A stretch of 64,000 nucleotides of DNA from Nereocystis luetkeana (lineage: Eukaryota > Sar > Phaeophyceae > Laminariales > Laminariaceae): NCBI GenBank assembly GCA_031213475.1, contig JARUPZ010000010.1, forward strand, positions 4,249,798-4,313,797. The letters run 5' to 3'. The position numbers and the translations under genes are program-made. The notes under the pieces are model-generated. The model saw only the letters and a program-made list of their open reading frames with translations. It searched no databases and was not told where the DNA came from. Shown in pieces: positions 1-13,500 of the stretch. Position 1 is the stretch's first letter, and each line of letters begins with the position of its first letter.

Positions 1-300
1 TTCGGTTGCAAGTCGTGGTGCGTTTGAAATGTATATTTCGGTCGAGGTAGAAGAGGGGGGAAGGGGGGCGGAGGCGGGGAGGGGGAGGGGGCGAGATATG
101 AGGGGGGTTGAGGGTAGGTGGGCGGGGCAGGGAGGACGTGGGGAGGGGGGGGGGAGGCGGGAGTGGGGGGTGGGGCGGGCTTCATCGCAAGGGGGCGTGC
201 CGGGGGGGGGGGGGGGGGGTCAATGGATGGGAGGAAGGGGGGGGTAAGGGGAGGGGTGGGGGGGGGGGGGGGTAAGTGGTCAAGGTTTGTTGCGTTTACT
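1..300. repeat. G-rich low-complexity tract
   Basis: Dense runs of G, many of 5 to more than 15, continue to about position 275. The long reading frames here are glycine/arginine artefacts of poly-G. I see no gene signal. Runs this long are also prone to assembly error. Confidence 0.8.
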
Positions 301-589
301 TGGTGGAAGAGACGCCTCCTGCCTACCTTTAAACCCACGTTGTTTATTTCGTCATCGTGGAGCTTGAGTCTGTTCCCATGCTGTACGTACGAAAGTTCCA
401 GGAATACAGTTTCCCAGTCGGTGTCTGTATCGGAGTATACGTTATAGCCCGATGACCCTGCAATTCTATGTACCACGTATTATCTTTTAGGTGAGGTATT
501 GTTCGCGCCGCCCCCCCCCTCCCCCTCCCTGTACCCGTCCTTCTGCGCCACCATGCCTCAAATTTGATGTTCTTAGCCCTTTTTTGAGG

Positions 590-688
590 GCAAAAAATGC
601 AATCCCGTTCTGGGGACAAACCACTCGAGTTCTGAGTAGTTCCCCCCCCCCCATAAAAGAGACTGCAGTTTTGCGCTAAAAGGGTTAG
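590..688. repeat. Foldback element family A, degenerate copy
   Basis: The left arm reads like CAATCCCGTTCTGGGGACAAA. The right arm ends in ACTGCAG...CTAAAAGGG, as in the better copies at 11.3, 16.3 and 18.4 kb. The right arm is interrupted by a poly-C run. Confidence 0.5.
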
Positions 689-719
689 TTGTGACGATTC
701 CGCACGCCTGACAGAGGAC

Positions 720-766
720 GGTCTATCTATCTATCTATCAATCTCTTTATCTATCTATCTATCTGC
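720..766 (+). repeat. (CTAT)n microsatellite
   Basis: Near-perfect CTAT tetranucleotide repeat with one interruption. Confidence 0.9.
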
Positions 767-1000
767 CGTAGATGATCTAGTGCCTTAGCTGCCGTTTTGA
801 CAGGGTTGTGCAGGGATCTTCATGTTGGTACAGTTCCAACCCAGGGAACATGTGCTAGTAGACCGCGCGGGTTATGCGGCTCCCCCCGTCCGGGTCCCAC
901 GGTGAGCTAGATCATACAGATCGCACAGATCAGACAGATCAGGCTGATCAGAAATTCATCTGCCCTGAAGGATCTAGTTAGATCATGAACTGTGGGGATC
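756..1000. repeat. AGATCATACAGATC repeat family, copy 1
   Basis: Shares with 10.79-11.06 kb and, inverted, 14.09-14.35 kb a GATC-rich end (AGATCATACAGATC), a CCAACCCAG segment and a GC-rich middle. About 250 bp, function unknown. The copies lie in or beside the glycosylase gene. Confidence 0.5.
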
Positions 1001-1245
1001 ATTGACCTCTTATCTGTTCCCGATTTGGTAGAGGGATTCTGTTCCGAGTTTTTGTTTATTAGTCCGAGTTGCAACGCCGTTGTTGAGCGTGCGATGTTGT
1101 TGGTTGCAGCAGCAGCAGGCAGCAAGCAGCAGGAAGAGGAGGAGCAGCAGCAGCAGCAGGCGCACTCTGTGATCGGGCACTATTTACACCCACGAGATGT
1201 GGTTCCCATCCAAGGAATCACGGTTTCTGGCTCGATGCCAACACA

Positions 1246-1325
1246 AAATGGAAAGTCAGGGACGCGAGGGTCTATGGTCATACGAGTACCGCCATGCATG
1301 ACATGAGTCCCCCCCCCCCCCCCGC
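1246..1325 (-). repeat. Poly-C/G-ended dispersed repeat (family D), partial
   Basis: Contains GGGTCTATGGTCATACGA and GCCATGCATGACATGAGT followed directly by a run of C. The same block, always ending at a homopolymer of C (G on the other strand), recurs at 12.9, 13.1, 14.7, 17.1, 40.8, 47.7 and 48.0 kb. Confidence 0.7.
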
Positions 1326-1512
1326 CTCGCGCGCTAAGAGGCATTCATCCAATAAATCACACTCTTCCCGTGTTCTGCCGCCCCGCCCCCGTCCCCCTAT
1401 GTTTTACGTTGCGTCCCCCCTTCCCCCTTTCTCGAATGCCCTCTCTCGTGCGATGTAAACCCTTTGTATTGTTGCACCCCGCCACATCGAATAACAAAAA
1501 TGTTGCTTACAG

Positions 1513-4500
1513 AGGATGTTTCAGACAACCATCGACCTGAAGCCATGGTTCAAGCTCAGCACTGAGGCCAAAACTCGCTGCTTCGGCAGGCTTTTCCGGT
1601 GCGAGCATGTGAAGTTGCCTTCCGTTTTTTGTTGTTGTTTCTGTCGGGATTTTTGTCTTGTTTTGTTTCCCCGGTTTGGTGGTAGCATCGGCCGTCTTCG
1701 AATCGTTTTTTGAGGATTGCTCGCACTGAAGTTTCAACTGTTGGCAGCTCACCAATTAGTCGAGTCGGCTGTTCGCATCGTTTTTGTATACTTCGAAGTA
1801 TAACAATCGCACCGACTTGCTCTCGCGCCGATTGGTAAATCAATCAGCCGTCCGTCCGTCCGAATCGTTTATTTTTTGCCAAGTTTCCACGCCGACTGAT
1901 CGAAGCGACTGACTGACTGACTTGACTGCCAACGCCGTTTTTTTTTCTTCTTGTTTTGTTACTCGCACCAACTTTTCGTACTGATTTGGTCAAACATACT
2001 ATCAGCCGTCCGGATTTCCGACCGAATCGCCCACCGAATCGGCGGACTGGCCGACCCACCAACCCACCGACCCAGATAAACCCACTCTACATTTACACTC
2101 GCGCGCAACCAACGCCTGCCTCTTTTGTACATGCTCGCTGCTGGTCTCCATCAACGATGGATGGCCGGAAATGGCGGTCGCCGTGCGTGGTGGTGGTGGT
2201 GGTGGTGGTGGTGGTGGTGGTGGTGCTGCAGCTCGCCCACCCTCTTCGAAGACATGGTGAGTCAGGCACAGCTGTCTGTCTAGAAATGTGAGGACCGTTC
2301 GGGTGTGTTGTCGACTGTAATGATTGCGTTGGAAACGTTTGGGGGTATTCCCGGACGAGGTCCATATATACAAGGTACTTGCACAGCTTTCTCGCTACTG
2401 CTGTAAATAATATTTCTGAGGCGCAAGTAAAAGACAGGGGAAAGGGGGATCATTTTTTTTTTTTTCTTCTCTTTTTTTTTTTTTCCTTCTTTATTTTTTC
2501 TTCTTTTCTTTTTTCTGACGCGTGCTACAATGCCATAGGGGCGTAACACTGTTTGCCCTATGAGGCAACGTTTCTGACTGACCGGACCCCTCTACCCTTT
2601 TAGAACCGCAGTCCCGCTTTGGGAGCAATTGGGGACAAACTACTTGGAATTAGAGTTAGGTACATGTTTGTGGACACTACAGTACTAAAAAGGGTCAACC
2701 CAATGTCGTTGGCACACCGTTCTTAACCCCTTTTGAACCGCAGTCCCCGTGTTGGGGGCAATTGGGGACAAACTACTTGGAATCAGAGTTAGGTACATGT
2801 TTGTGGACACTGCAGCACTAAAAGGGTCAACCCAATGTCGTTGGCATACCGTTCTTAACCCCTTTAGCACCGCAGTCCCCGTTTTGGGGACGAACTGCTT
2901 GAACTTTGAGTGGTTTGTCCCCAAAAACGGGACTGCGGTTCTAAAAGGGGGTTAACAACTGTTATTCCTACATTTTTTCGTGGTACGGTACACCTACTGT
3001 TACTAGCTCGTCAGGGTTAGCGTTTTGTTTGCTTTTCTACCCCATAAATGAGTTTTCGGGTGACTCTCTATTAGTAGTGACTTACATGGGCTCACTTACT
3101 GCCTGTACTATGGGCGGGTGCACTCAATGTTCGGCTCGAGGACGGCAACAGTTTCTCCCTTGCACGCTTAACCGTGGATACGCACGCCAGGTGCTGGGAT
3201 GCAAATTCGACAACGTAACCCTGGGTACGCCCACTCATATTGGCGTCGACAGCAGGACGCGAGCCTGAGCGTGAAATCACACTTGGCTTCGAATCCATGC
3301 GAAGCAGTTTGACCGCGAGTGGGGTTGGGTTGCTGACGGCGGCGGCGATGACAAACGTACCGCTCGGAGTGCGATGACTGTTGCTTTGTGGCGGCAGGGC
3401 TGGAAAACCCGAGCGTGCGCTGTCTGATGCCTGACGATAGTAAACCAGTGGCGTCTGTTTCTGAAAGAAGCTCAAGGACAAAGCCTCACTCCAGGGACGC
3501 AACTGATTTTATTATCGTTTGGGCATCAGACAGCGCACGTTCGGTGTCAAGCCCTCTCTGCTTCCACAAAGCAACAAGTCGTCGCACTCCAATTCGTGCT
3601 GCCTGTGTTGTTGCCACTGCCCTTAAAAAAACGTCTCACGATGCTGAAAAAGTAAGTCGTCGAACCGCGCACTCTCTCATCTCTGAACATGATATGTCGT
3701 GTGCGAAAGTCGTCCGGTTCGAATTTGAGCGAGTTATCGCACCTCGCACCGTAGCCGCGTGGCTAGCGATAGAAGTTTCTGTCGCTTTTTCAAAATAGGT
3801 TATTCCATCTTGTCACTCCCTGCCAGGCATCGGGGTCATGATGTTCCAGCGTCTGGAGGCCATCTTGCTTCTTGACGCTACGTTCGATAAAAGCCGAGGT
3901 CGTTACTGGTGGCGGCGTACTACCACCGTGTGTCAAACTACGTATATCATAGCCAAGGCAAGCCCTTTGAATGCCGCTTCTTTATCGTGCCAACACATCG
4001 CAAGACGACCAACGACATCACTACTGTCAAGCTATAAAACTAGCTTCTTAAGAGAAGAGCCTCAGAGGGCAAAAAAGTACCTGGTGGGTGCTTCCAGTAC
4101 TACGGAGAGCACGCGTCTCGTTTCTGTTCAAAACTAGCAGTTCCCAACCGAACTCTGTCTGTCCCCCAGATAGTACCGCCCCATTTCCCGCAAGTTCGTG
4201 GTCACTTCCGAAGGTCTGCCACTCCGTTCCCTGTAGCCCCGAGGTACGACGCCACCAAGCAAGAGAGAAACCTCCCCGGGGCGTCCGCCCCAACATCGAC
4301 TCTCCTTAAAAAGTTGAAAATTAATTTCTACCAGGTATTTGTTTGTTTAGATATGGCGCGTTTTTTTTTAGAATCCACGTTGTATTTTTTCGTCGTTGCT
4401 GTGTTTTTCGTTTGTATATAGCTTGGTATTTATTTTTGTGCTTTTTTTTTTCCCTCGATTTTTTCTTTCGGTCTGTGATATTTCCCGACCCTGATATTGG

Positions 4501-7500
4501 CATGTGTGTGTGTGTGTTTTTTTTTTCCATCACTCACTTGGCATCTCCGTGTTGCTGCTACCGTTTGCTCTTCTATACTTTTCCCCTGCGACACCTTGTC
4601 TGTGCGATACCTGTCATCTGCCATACCTCTTCTCTGCGATACCTTTTATGTGCGATACCCGTTCTGTGCGTGGTAGGTGAAGAGCATCACGGGGTGCAAC
4701 ATGAAATTTCAGGGGACCATTCGCATGAACAAGTGAGTCACTCGCTCGACGCTTGTGCTTATGATCGGTTGGATTCGGTTCGGTTCGGTTCGGTTCGGTT
4801 CGGTTTGGTTTGGTTCGGTTCGGTTTTCTGCCTGAGAGAGTCGAGTTCGGGTTGCTTGCGTGAGAAAACATGTAAAAACCCCCGTATTTTTTTGTTGCAC
4901 GTAGCTCCGCGTCAACCGCACCTTCTTTCCGGAGATAGTTCACTTAGAAATTGAGTGCCGGTAAATAGGAGCAACAATGATCCTGCATCGTGCGTTGTAC
5001 GTGAAAAGGGGTTGAAAGATGAACGCGGGCTGACGTTTTGTACCTGGTGGCTTAGGCCACTTCTTGTACAGTCGGGTTTGCAGTCAGTTGGAAATGGTGC
5101 TATCAGCACTTTCGCACGAGCTTTTGCCCCCAAAGTGTGCGAAACTGCTGTTTCTCGCCCCAGAATGACTTGGACTTTTCTCCGAGACCTTTCTAGAGCT
5201 GTTTCCCGCTTCTTCAGGTGCCCAGTTGCAGGAAATTACCTTGGGTACTTTTCCGATCCAACTGGGTCAAATACGATTACGATCAGGGATCGAATCGGAA
5301 AAAAACGTTTTTTTCCGATCCAATCGGGGATTGTAATCATATTTGACCCAGTTGGATCGGAAAGGTACCCGAGGTGATTTCCTGCAACTGGGCACCCGAA
5401 GAAACGGGAAACAGCTCTAGATGGGTCTTGGAGAAAAGTCCAAGTCATTCTGAGGCGAGAAACAGCAGTTTCGCACACTTTGGGGGCTAAAGCTCGTGCG
5501 AACGTGCCGATAGCACCATTTTCAACTGGACTGCAAATCCCACTGCATAAGAAGTGCCCTTACTGTTGACGTTTTATCTGCCCTCCGACAACGTACACCT
5601 GGTATTCTATAGGTATAATACGTGCGATGTGTTATTTATGTTCTATGATGATGCGCATAAAGAGTTATATGCGTGTTCGTACGTATTACAAGGTTCCCCA
5701 CGTTCGGAGGCATTCGGACGTGGGGTTGACGCAAGAAAACCGAAAGGTCCACCAGCAGCTGAACATTTGAAGTGTGCACAGCCCGAAAACCGGAAAATGT
5801 CCAGCAAAAGGAAATCGGTGCGTGCATACGAAGTTAAGTCTTTTTGGGGGGTTTGTGTCCCCCTCTATTCTATTTTTACACGATGATTGTTTCAAAGCAT
5901 ATGCCATGAGGGGAACATAAATACGAAGTAAATGAACCGATACTAAGCATGTACTTACCTGGTACTTCTTGTTTCGCGTCTTGATACGAAGGAGCGTTTT
6001 TCCTGGTTTGTTTTACCAGCCGTATGGCCATTTATCTCGGCACTCGTACGCTCTGCCACGCCGAGGATGGTTCCGATATTTCGCCCCTCCTCGCGCCCTT
6101 GTGTTCGTGTTTGACAGGCTGCTCTGCGAGGAGTTCGGTCGAGACCAGGCGTTTCCAACTCCGGAGGTAACACTGTCACGACGGAACACGGTAGTAAGGA
6201 CCAAATATGCGTATTAGCAATACTGGAACGTATAGTTTTTGTGTGTGTGATGCTATCCTATCCTATCCTATCCGATCCGATCCTATCCTATCCTATCCTG
6301 CCCTATCCCATCCCATAGTATCCAATCCTATCCCATCCGGCATGGCATCCCAACCCATCCCATCCCATTCAATCCCGCCCCGTCCTGTGCTATCCTATCA
6401 TTTTCCCTATCCTATATCCATCCTACTGTATCCCATGCCATCCCATCCCATCCCACCCCACCCCACCCCACCTTATCCCTTCCCATATCATCCCACCTCA
6501 GCCCATCCCATATCACCCCATCCCATCTCATCCCACCTCAGCCCGTCCCATATCACCCCAGCCCGTCCCATATCACCCCATCCCATCCCATCCCATCCCA
6601 TCCCATCCCATGGAAGGATTTAGAAGGTGTGCAGGCGGAGGATCTCAAAGTGAAGGCAAAGGTAGGCTACCGAGGGGATCGCATCCTCCGCCTAGCGAGC
6701 GGGTTCAGGGACGGAACCGTCGACCCCGCTTGGCTCGAGGCTCCGGAGCGGACCAGGCAAGCAGCATGGCAACGTTGGACGTTTTACGTACCTATGTGTA
6801 TATGTATATCCCCGTGTACATGTACCGTATCCCCTGTATTTTGTTATGGAGGGAGTACTCTTGTTTTTGTTTTTTGAAGAACTGCAAACCTCGATGATAA
6901 GCGGCCACCCACACCCCCACCCCTGTCCCTCTGCACTCAGCAGGGACCCGGGGCTAGCATCGCTTGCACACACGTCTTTATAGTCAAGTGGACTCGCAAA
7001 AGCGCGTTCAGCCATCATAGCAGTAGACAGCAAGAGCTATTTTGTGGGTGACCAATGGCATCCCAGCGGGTATCTGTGTTGCATGCATGCCTACATAATC
7101 AGTAGGAAACCCGCTCGAGGGTATCCTCGGATGGCCCAGAGGCCACAGGCATCAGCGCGAGGCAAGACCTCTTATGTGCATCTGCTCCGTTTACAAAGTA
7201 CAAAAACTTTTTCAGATTTTGTAGACCACTGTGAAAAGCTAGAGCTACACACCCCGTACAAGCACGCAGCGCGATCGAAGTGAAGGTAGGCTGTGTGCGA
7301 AGAAATCGTTTTTTTGGTTGGGTTTATTGTATGGTCGGTTTCCTATACGTGCAGTAAACAGAGCAAATGTTTCCAAGCGTGTTGTAGTACTCGTAGTCAT
7401 CCCAACTCCCAAACCGCGAAAACTTCATTGCTGTCGGAAACATGAAGTGAACAAAATGACGTTTTTTGTAACGCAGGCACTCCAGGGCAGGGTAACTCTG

Positions 7501-10500
7501 CGGGTTGGTTAGCAAACGGAGCAACTTCTCCTGATTCACCTTTTTACACCGGTCAGCTCCTCAAGTTTTAATCGGTTTCAAAACATTTTACATCGCGAAA
7601 CATGCCCATTATTGATATCACACGCAGCCTGTTGGATAGGTTTCGGGGACATTCTCGAGAGCTCACAGCAGCTCAGGTGTCTGTGTCGTTCCAGGTTAGT
7701 TACTATTTTTCGTATGGCTATCAACGTTCAACCAACTGTCTTGCCAGGTTGCTATTTTTGTATGACTGTCAACCCTCCCCCCGTGTGAGTGGTCAACATA
7801 AAATAAGAGAGAATCTGCGTAACAGCAGTCGTATTAGGGTCCCGTCCGTCCCATCCTGCTGTCTCATGAATCGACGTACTATTCCCCCGTGTAAAGAATT
7901 CGCTTCATCTCTGTGTGTGTATTTTCACACTAAACCGTTATTTTTACCCGTCGACATCCAGCACATTCTCGCGCCTAGCGCGCATCCTACTCTTAATGGT
8001 GTGCCACCGCTCGTTAACCTCGGCCGATGAGCCGGCGCCAAAACTCGTCGGCGAACTGTTCGAAATGGTTGATGTACTCACGGTCACAAGCGGGGAGGGA
8101 GTGGTTGTCGCTGGCGCAGTTCATACATCGGCGTCCAATTCGTCGGCGGCGCGCCACTTTCGGACTCCTCTGAGTCAAAAGCGTACTGGAATAACCGCGG
8201 CAGTTTCGCCCACCTTCCAAGTTTGACACGGAAGAGCCGTGTCCTGACTCCCAGTATACTGATTCACGAGTAGCAGTAGGAGATTTTGTTTACCCCCCGG
8301 TCGGGTGGCAGCCCGATCCAGTTGGATGCCCTTGGTAGAGCGGACGCACGTGCGATGGATGTCGTGTTCGCCCGTCGTGTCTCCCTTTATCCGGGACAGG
8401 GGGGACGAGAACCGTTGGCAGGGTCTCCTGTTTTTTGTTTTTGGACTACAGATTAATGTTGACTACAGAGAGGTCTCAAATAGCTGTAGAGTCGCACCAT
8501 CGTCGCCGGTCGCCGAAGAGGAGGATTTCGCGACGAGCGCGTACGATACCACGCTGGTTGAGCCTGTAGCGACGCCGGCACCACCGTCTTTCCCGTCGCT
8601 TTAACGTCGCACACACATCCTGTCGACCGGCGGGGATGGCACCGCGCTGCATTTGTCTGTTCGGTCGGGAAAACTCGATTATTGGTTGCCCGCTTGGCCG
8701 GAGTCTCACCATGAGGATGTGGATTCCTCCGAGCCTTCTGTGACTGAAGTGCCTGAGTTTTCACCAGAATTGAAACGTTTTAGCGGAGGAGTGATTACAA
8801 ATGAAGCCCTCTCACCAGACTACCCACGTCAAGGTGCACGCCGGGCCAACATGCGCGACGCTCACGACCCGGAAAAGCTTTGAATGATACGGGTTCTCCG
8901 CAGTCTTTTGTATCGTCTTCAGTTTTTGAAAGTATGCTTGTATCAGGTGCTGCTTCGCTGTCAGCGGTGCAGCACGTCGGCGAACGTAAATGGTTGGTGT
9001 TCAACGGAACACCGTTGAGCACCGGGAAAAATCATCCGGTTAAATGTACAGTGTTTCGACGCCTTTTTGGGTAGCCACCGTCCAACCCGCTGTCAATGCT
9101 TGCATCGTCCATGATGGCTCGATGGCTCACGAAATACTGTCGGGCACTGATAGCCGGGCGCGTTTCCCCGTCCGAGTATGTAAGGATATAGGAGGCGTTC
9201 TACGATAGAGGTTCGCCTTATTTTTTCTGGGGGCCCCTCACTTGAGGAGCTCCATACCTCCCCCGAAAACTGGCTTCAGCAAGAATCAAAGTGCATCCCG
9301 ATGAATAATCCCATGCACCAAGTATGCAAAACCGTCATTTTTCGAATAACGTAGGCATTCCGACGGTTTCGGGTTAAGGGTCCCCGCCATTCAGAAAACA
9401 TTTTCTCAGAAATGTGCCACTTCTATCGCAGAACGCGTCATTAGGCGAACAGGAAACCCTTTTTAACACTCCGAACTGCACAGCACGAATATCGATCGAT
9501 TTTAATATGAGTTATTTTCTCATGCCGCCCAAAACATGTCGGCGTGCACAGAGAGCGTTTTCCAGAGTGGTAGCGAAAACAGGATAGTTTTTGATAGCGA
9601 CAAATAAGTCTGTGACTTAACACACAAGAAAATAGATACTGGGTCGAGGTCCGCGTTGGAAGAGTATCGAAAGGGCTGTACTATGCTCGACTCTCAGAAG
9701 CGCGGAGTCCTACCGGAGTTGTGGTTGATGCAAGTGGGTGTCAACTACCTCTAGCCCCCTCTCCGTCGATCTTAGTTTGTCTCCCGGTGATGTTATGAGC
9801 GCTGGTGCTGTTGTGTCTTTTGACTAAGATGGAGTGGGATGATGTTGTGCCGAAGAAACCGAGCCGGGGTTATATCCGTTAATTGCGTCCAGCCGCAAGA
9901 GCCCGACCAGGGCCACAAACCAGAACCTCTCCCGCAGCTTAATGGATAACATGTCTGCCGACCAACGAGCCGCTCTTTTTTTAGATTGCGGTCGAAAGTA
10001 CCGCCCCACCTACGTGACATTTGCATCGGTATCGGCCACGACGTGTGGGGAGCGCCCGAGATAGGTACATCAGCAACTATTTTATCCACCTACGCACACC
10101 GATTTATCAGTGTCGGAAATCTTAGAAACACATTTACTACTGCTGCATATAGGTGCTGTAGTATACCCCTACCGCAACACCCGTCCAGAGTCAACCTGCA
10201 TGCTTGTATATAGCAGCAGCAGCAGCAGCAGGGTTCGTTCCGTCCATAGTGCCTCTTTATAAATCCTCTCGAGAGAGTTCGGAGGAAGAGGAGGAGGGGG
10301 AGGGGGAAGAATTGGCGATATAAACCGGCGATTACGGCATCGGCCACTCCGTGATTCGGGGGATAATACCATGGTTGGATTCCGAGTCACAACACAATGG
10401 TTGAAAGGGGTCAGTCGCTTTCGGCACGGGCGTAGGCAGCGTGACCCTCTGTAGCCGTACTGGTTGCTGGGTGAGCTCACGCTGCGCATAACTGACGGTT

Positions 10501-13500
10501 TTGATTACTGTAACACACGAAGTTACCAACCATTTGTTGTGGTCGTTATCTCGAGCTCCCCAAAGGGATTGGTTGATTAATCTGGTACCGCTACCTTCTT
10601 ACCGCTATGTAACCCCTCTCTAGGACTACGGCCCCGCCATGGGGGACACATCACTCGAAAGAATAGTCAGATTTAGGTGTACATGTACGGCAGTGATTGC
10701 AGTACTGAAAAGACTAAAGCACGAGGCGTCGCCGGCAATAATGATGACGTACGTATGATACATGATTGCACGTGTTGGACAGATCATCTGTAGATAGATG
10801 GTCTACAGATAGGTCGTCTACAGATAGACCAGCTACAGGTAGAGCATGACCTAGATCCTAGCCAGCCTGCCGTTGTGAGGTGTTGAGCATGATCTGTAAA
10901 CAAGTGCAGCCCCAACCCAGCAAGAATAATCCCCACTGCCTCAGAACCATGCAGATTTTGTTTTGCCCCCCCACGCCGGAACAACGAGCTCCTGCTGTAA
11001 GATCATACAGATCATAAATCTATCTGACAAGCCTACAGATCATGAAGTGATGATCGACTATCTGAACGGAGGAGTTGCCAGTCTGATACGGCCGACGTGA
11101 ACCCTTTTAGTGCTACAGTCCCGTTCTGGGGACAAACTATTTGTAGGTTGGGTGCTCCTGTGCCCAAAACGGGACCGCAGTCTTGAAGAGGTTAAATATA
11201 CTGCTGTTGTTGTATATATAGTAGTGCTGTTGTTGTTTTTTCGAGGATGCCCGGTACGCGTCTTGGGGACAAACTACTTAGAAATTGAGTGGTTTGAACC
11301 CTCTTAACTCCTTTTAGTTCCGCAGTCCCGTTTTGGGGACAAACTACTTCAAAATTGAGTGGATTTCCCCCAAAACGGGACCGCGGTACTAAAAGGAGTT
11401 AAGACTGCAGTCCCCGTCTTGGGGACAGATTGCTTAGAAATTGAGTGGTTCGAACCCTCTTAAGACTGCAGTCCCCGTCTTGGGGACAGACTACTTAGAA
11501 ATCGCGTGGTTTGTCCCCCAAACGGGACTAAGGTCCTACGAGTAAAGGGGTTAAGTTTACAACGTACGCTCGCGTTCGAAGGCAGACCCATGTCCCCGTG
11601 TGCACCGTTCGCAAAACTCTTGCCGTGTTACGCGTAGTTTTAAAAAATAGACCCTGGTGGGCAATGCGCCCCATGTTACATATACATATACTGGAATCCC
11701 CCATGTATTCCTTGGAAGGGGATGATAGTGTGCCATCCCCTGTATTTACGCCTACCAAGGTAGCGGTGGTTTCCGTCCGCGCTTTTGGACAATTTCTGTT
11801 TTTTTCGTCCACGTTTTTTTTTCAAACATGAATTACTACTATCGCGGTGGACCATAGTTAATAGGACCTATGGTATACTTGAAAACCTATCCATTGAACC
11901 ATTTTTACTAACAATATTTTGTCCTATGAACTATGGTCCCCCGTATTATCGCGGTGGACCATATTAATCAGGATCCGTCACATGAACAAAAAAAAGCTGT
12001 GTATTCCGGTGTTTTTCCGAAGCATATGTGGTGCTGATTACTACAGTATGTTCCCTCGTGATATCAAAATACGCCAGCTGTGAGTTTATTAAAACCAGTT
12101 TTGCAACCTTATCCGTGCTTCGTGTACTTCGTTCGCGCCTCTGTACTACAGTATATGTATACGCCTTCTTATTTTTAATTTCCCTGTATTACGTCAACTT
12201 TTGCGTTCTGTTGTGTGTTACATACGTATGTGCATGCTTCGCGCATGCCGTGCAGGGAGGAGGTGATGAAGTTCGTCAAAAGCTTGTACGGGTTCGGTGA
12301 CTACGCTGCCGGCAACGTAGCCATGCTGCTCGGCTTCTACGCCGAGGTACCGCTAGACAGTGAGACGGTGAGACCCATGCCGCATCGGCGATCTACTGTA
12401 CAGAGGGGTCATCTGTCTACGTTGGGTAGATCCTGTGTTTCGGAAGCGATATCGCGAGAGCCGGCTTCACGTCTTTGTATGTTTGTGCGTGTATCTCATT
12501 GCCCTTTCCTTCCTTCCTTCCTTCCTTCCTTCCTTCCTTCCTTCCTTCCTTCCTTCCTTCCTTCCTTCCTTCCTTCCTTCCTTCCTTCCTTCCTTCCTTC
12601 CTTCCTTCCTTCCTTCCTTCCTTCCTTTTTTCCTTCCTTCCTTCCTTCCTTCCTTCCTTCCTTCCTTCCTCCCTTCCTTCCCTCCTTCCCTCCCTCGCTT
12701 TCTCCCTCCCTCCCTCCCTTCCCTGGTGTTCCTGTTGTTCTTATTTTGTGTTCCTTTGCTGCTCTAATTCTATTTTGAGGTCAGGTCCGACACTTCAAGG
12801 ACTTCCACGGCATCACCACGAAAAACGTCAAGGAGGTCGCCCCCAAGGCCAAGGAGCAGTACGCACCGTACGCGCCCTATCAGGTGCGATGGTTGGGTCC
12901 GTCCCCTCCACAGCGAACGGCAGAAGCGATTCCATGCCACTGTTGGGGGGGGGGGTGGGGGGGGGGGTGTACTCATGCCATGGATGGCGGTAGTCGTATG
13001 ACCATAGACCCTCGCATCCCTACATTGCCGGGGACGGAGCAGGTCGGAATTCCACCGACCAGGCAGACATTGCTTGCCCGCCACTGCAAGGGGGGGGGGG
13101 GGGCTGATGTACTGACACATGGCAGCAGTTGTATGACCATGGACCCTCGGATCCCTACAATGCCCGGACGGAGCACGTCGAGTTTTCACCGACCAGGCAG
13201 ACATTGCTTGCACCAAGCACGAAGCGAAACGTGAGGTGTTCGGCGAGTCGCATGCATGAAGGGTGGACTCCACCCTACTAAGAACTGCTTGTGAGGCGGA
13301 CTTGCACCTGGATGACAGGCTCAATAAGTTCATTTATTTTCCGGTGTGGCCACTTTTCCAGAGGCAGCATTGGGGGTACTATGTAACGGCCTCGTGAGTG
13401 CCTTGCCGTAGACCCTACTACGCGGTGCGACCATTCCCCTTACTATGCAGAGTAAAGGTTCCCCACCCCGCACAAATGAGCTATAGCTCGATCGCCAGCT

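Noticed and set aside
1084..1165. CAG-rich segment as the missing N-terminal exon of the glycosylase
   Set aside because: The peptide is low-complexity Ala/Glu/Gln with no resemblance to the family's N-terminal part, and no joint in phase with 1513 can be shown.
12215..12993. Three overlapping ORFs rich in Ser, Phe, Leu and Pro
   Set aside because: They read through the (CTTC)n tract. Only the piece 12,256-12,367 is coding, as exon 6 of the glycosylase.
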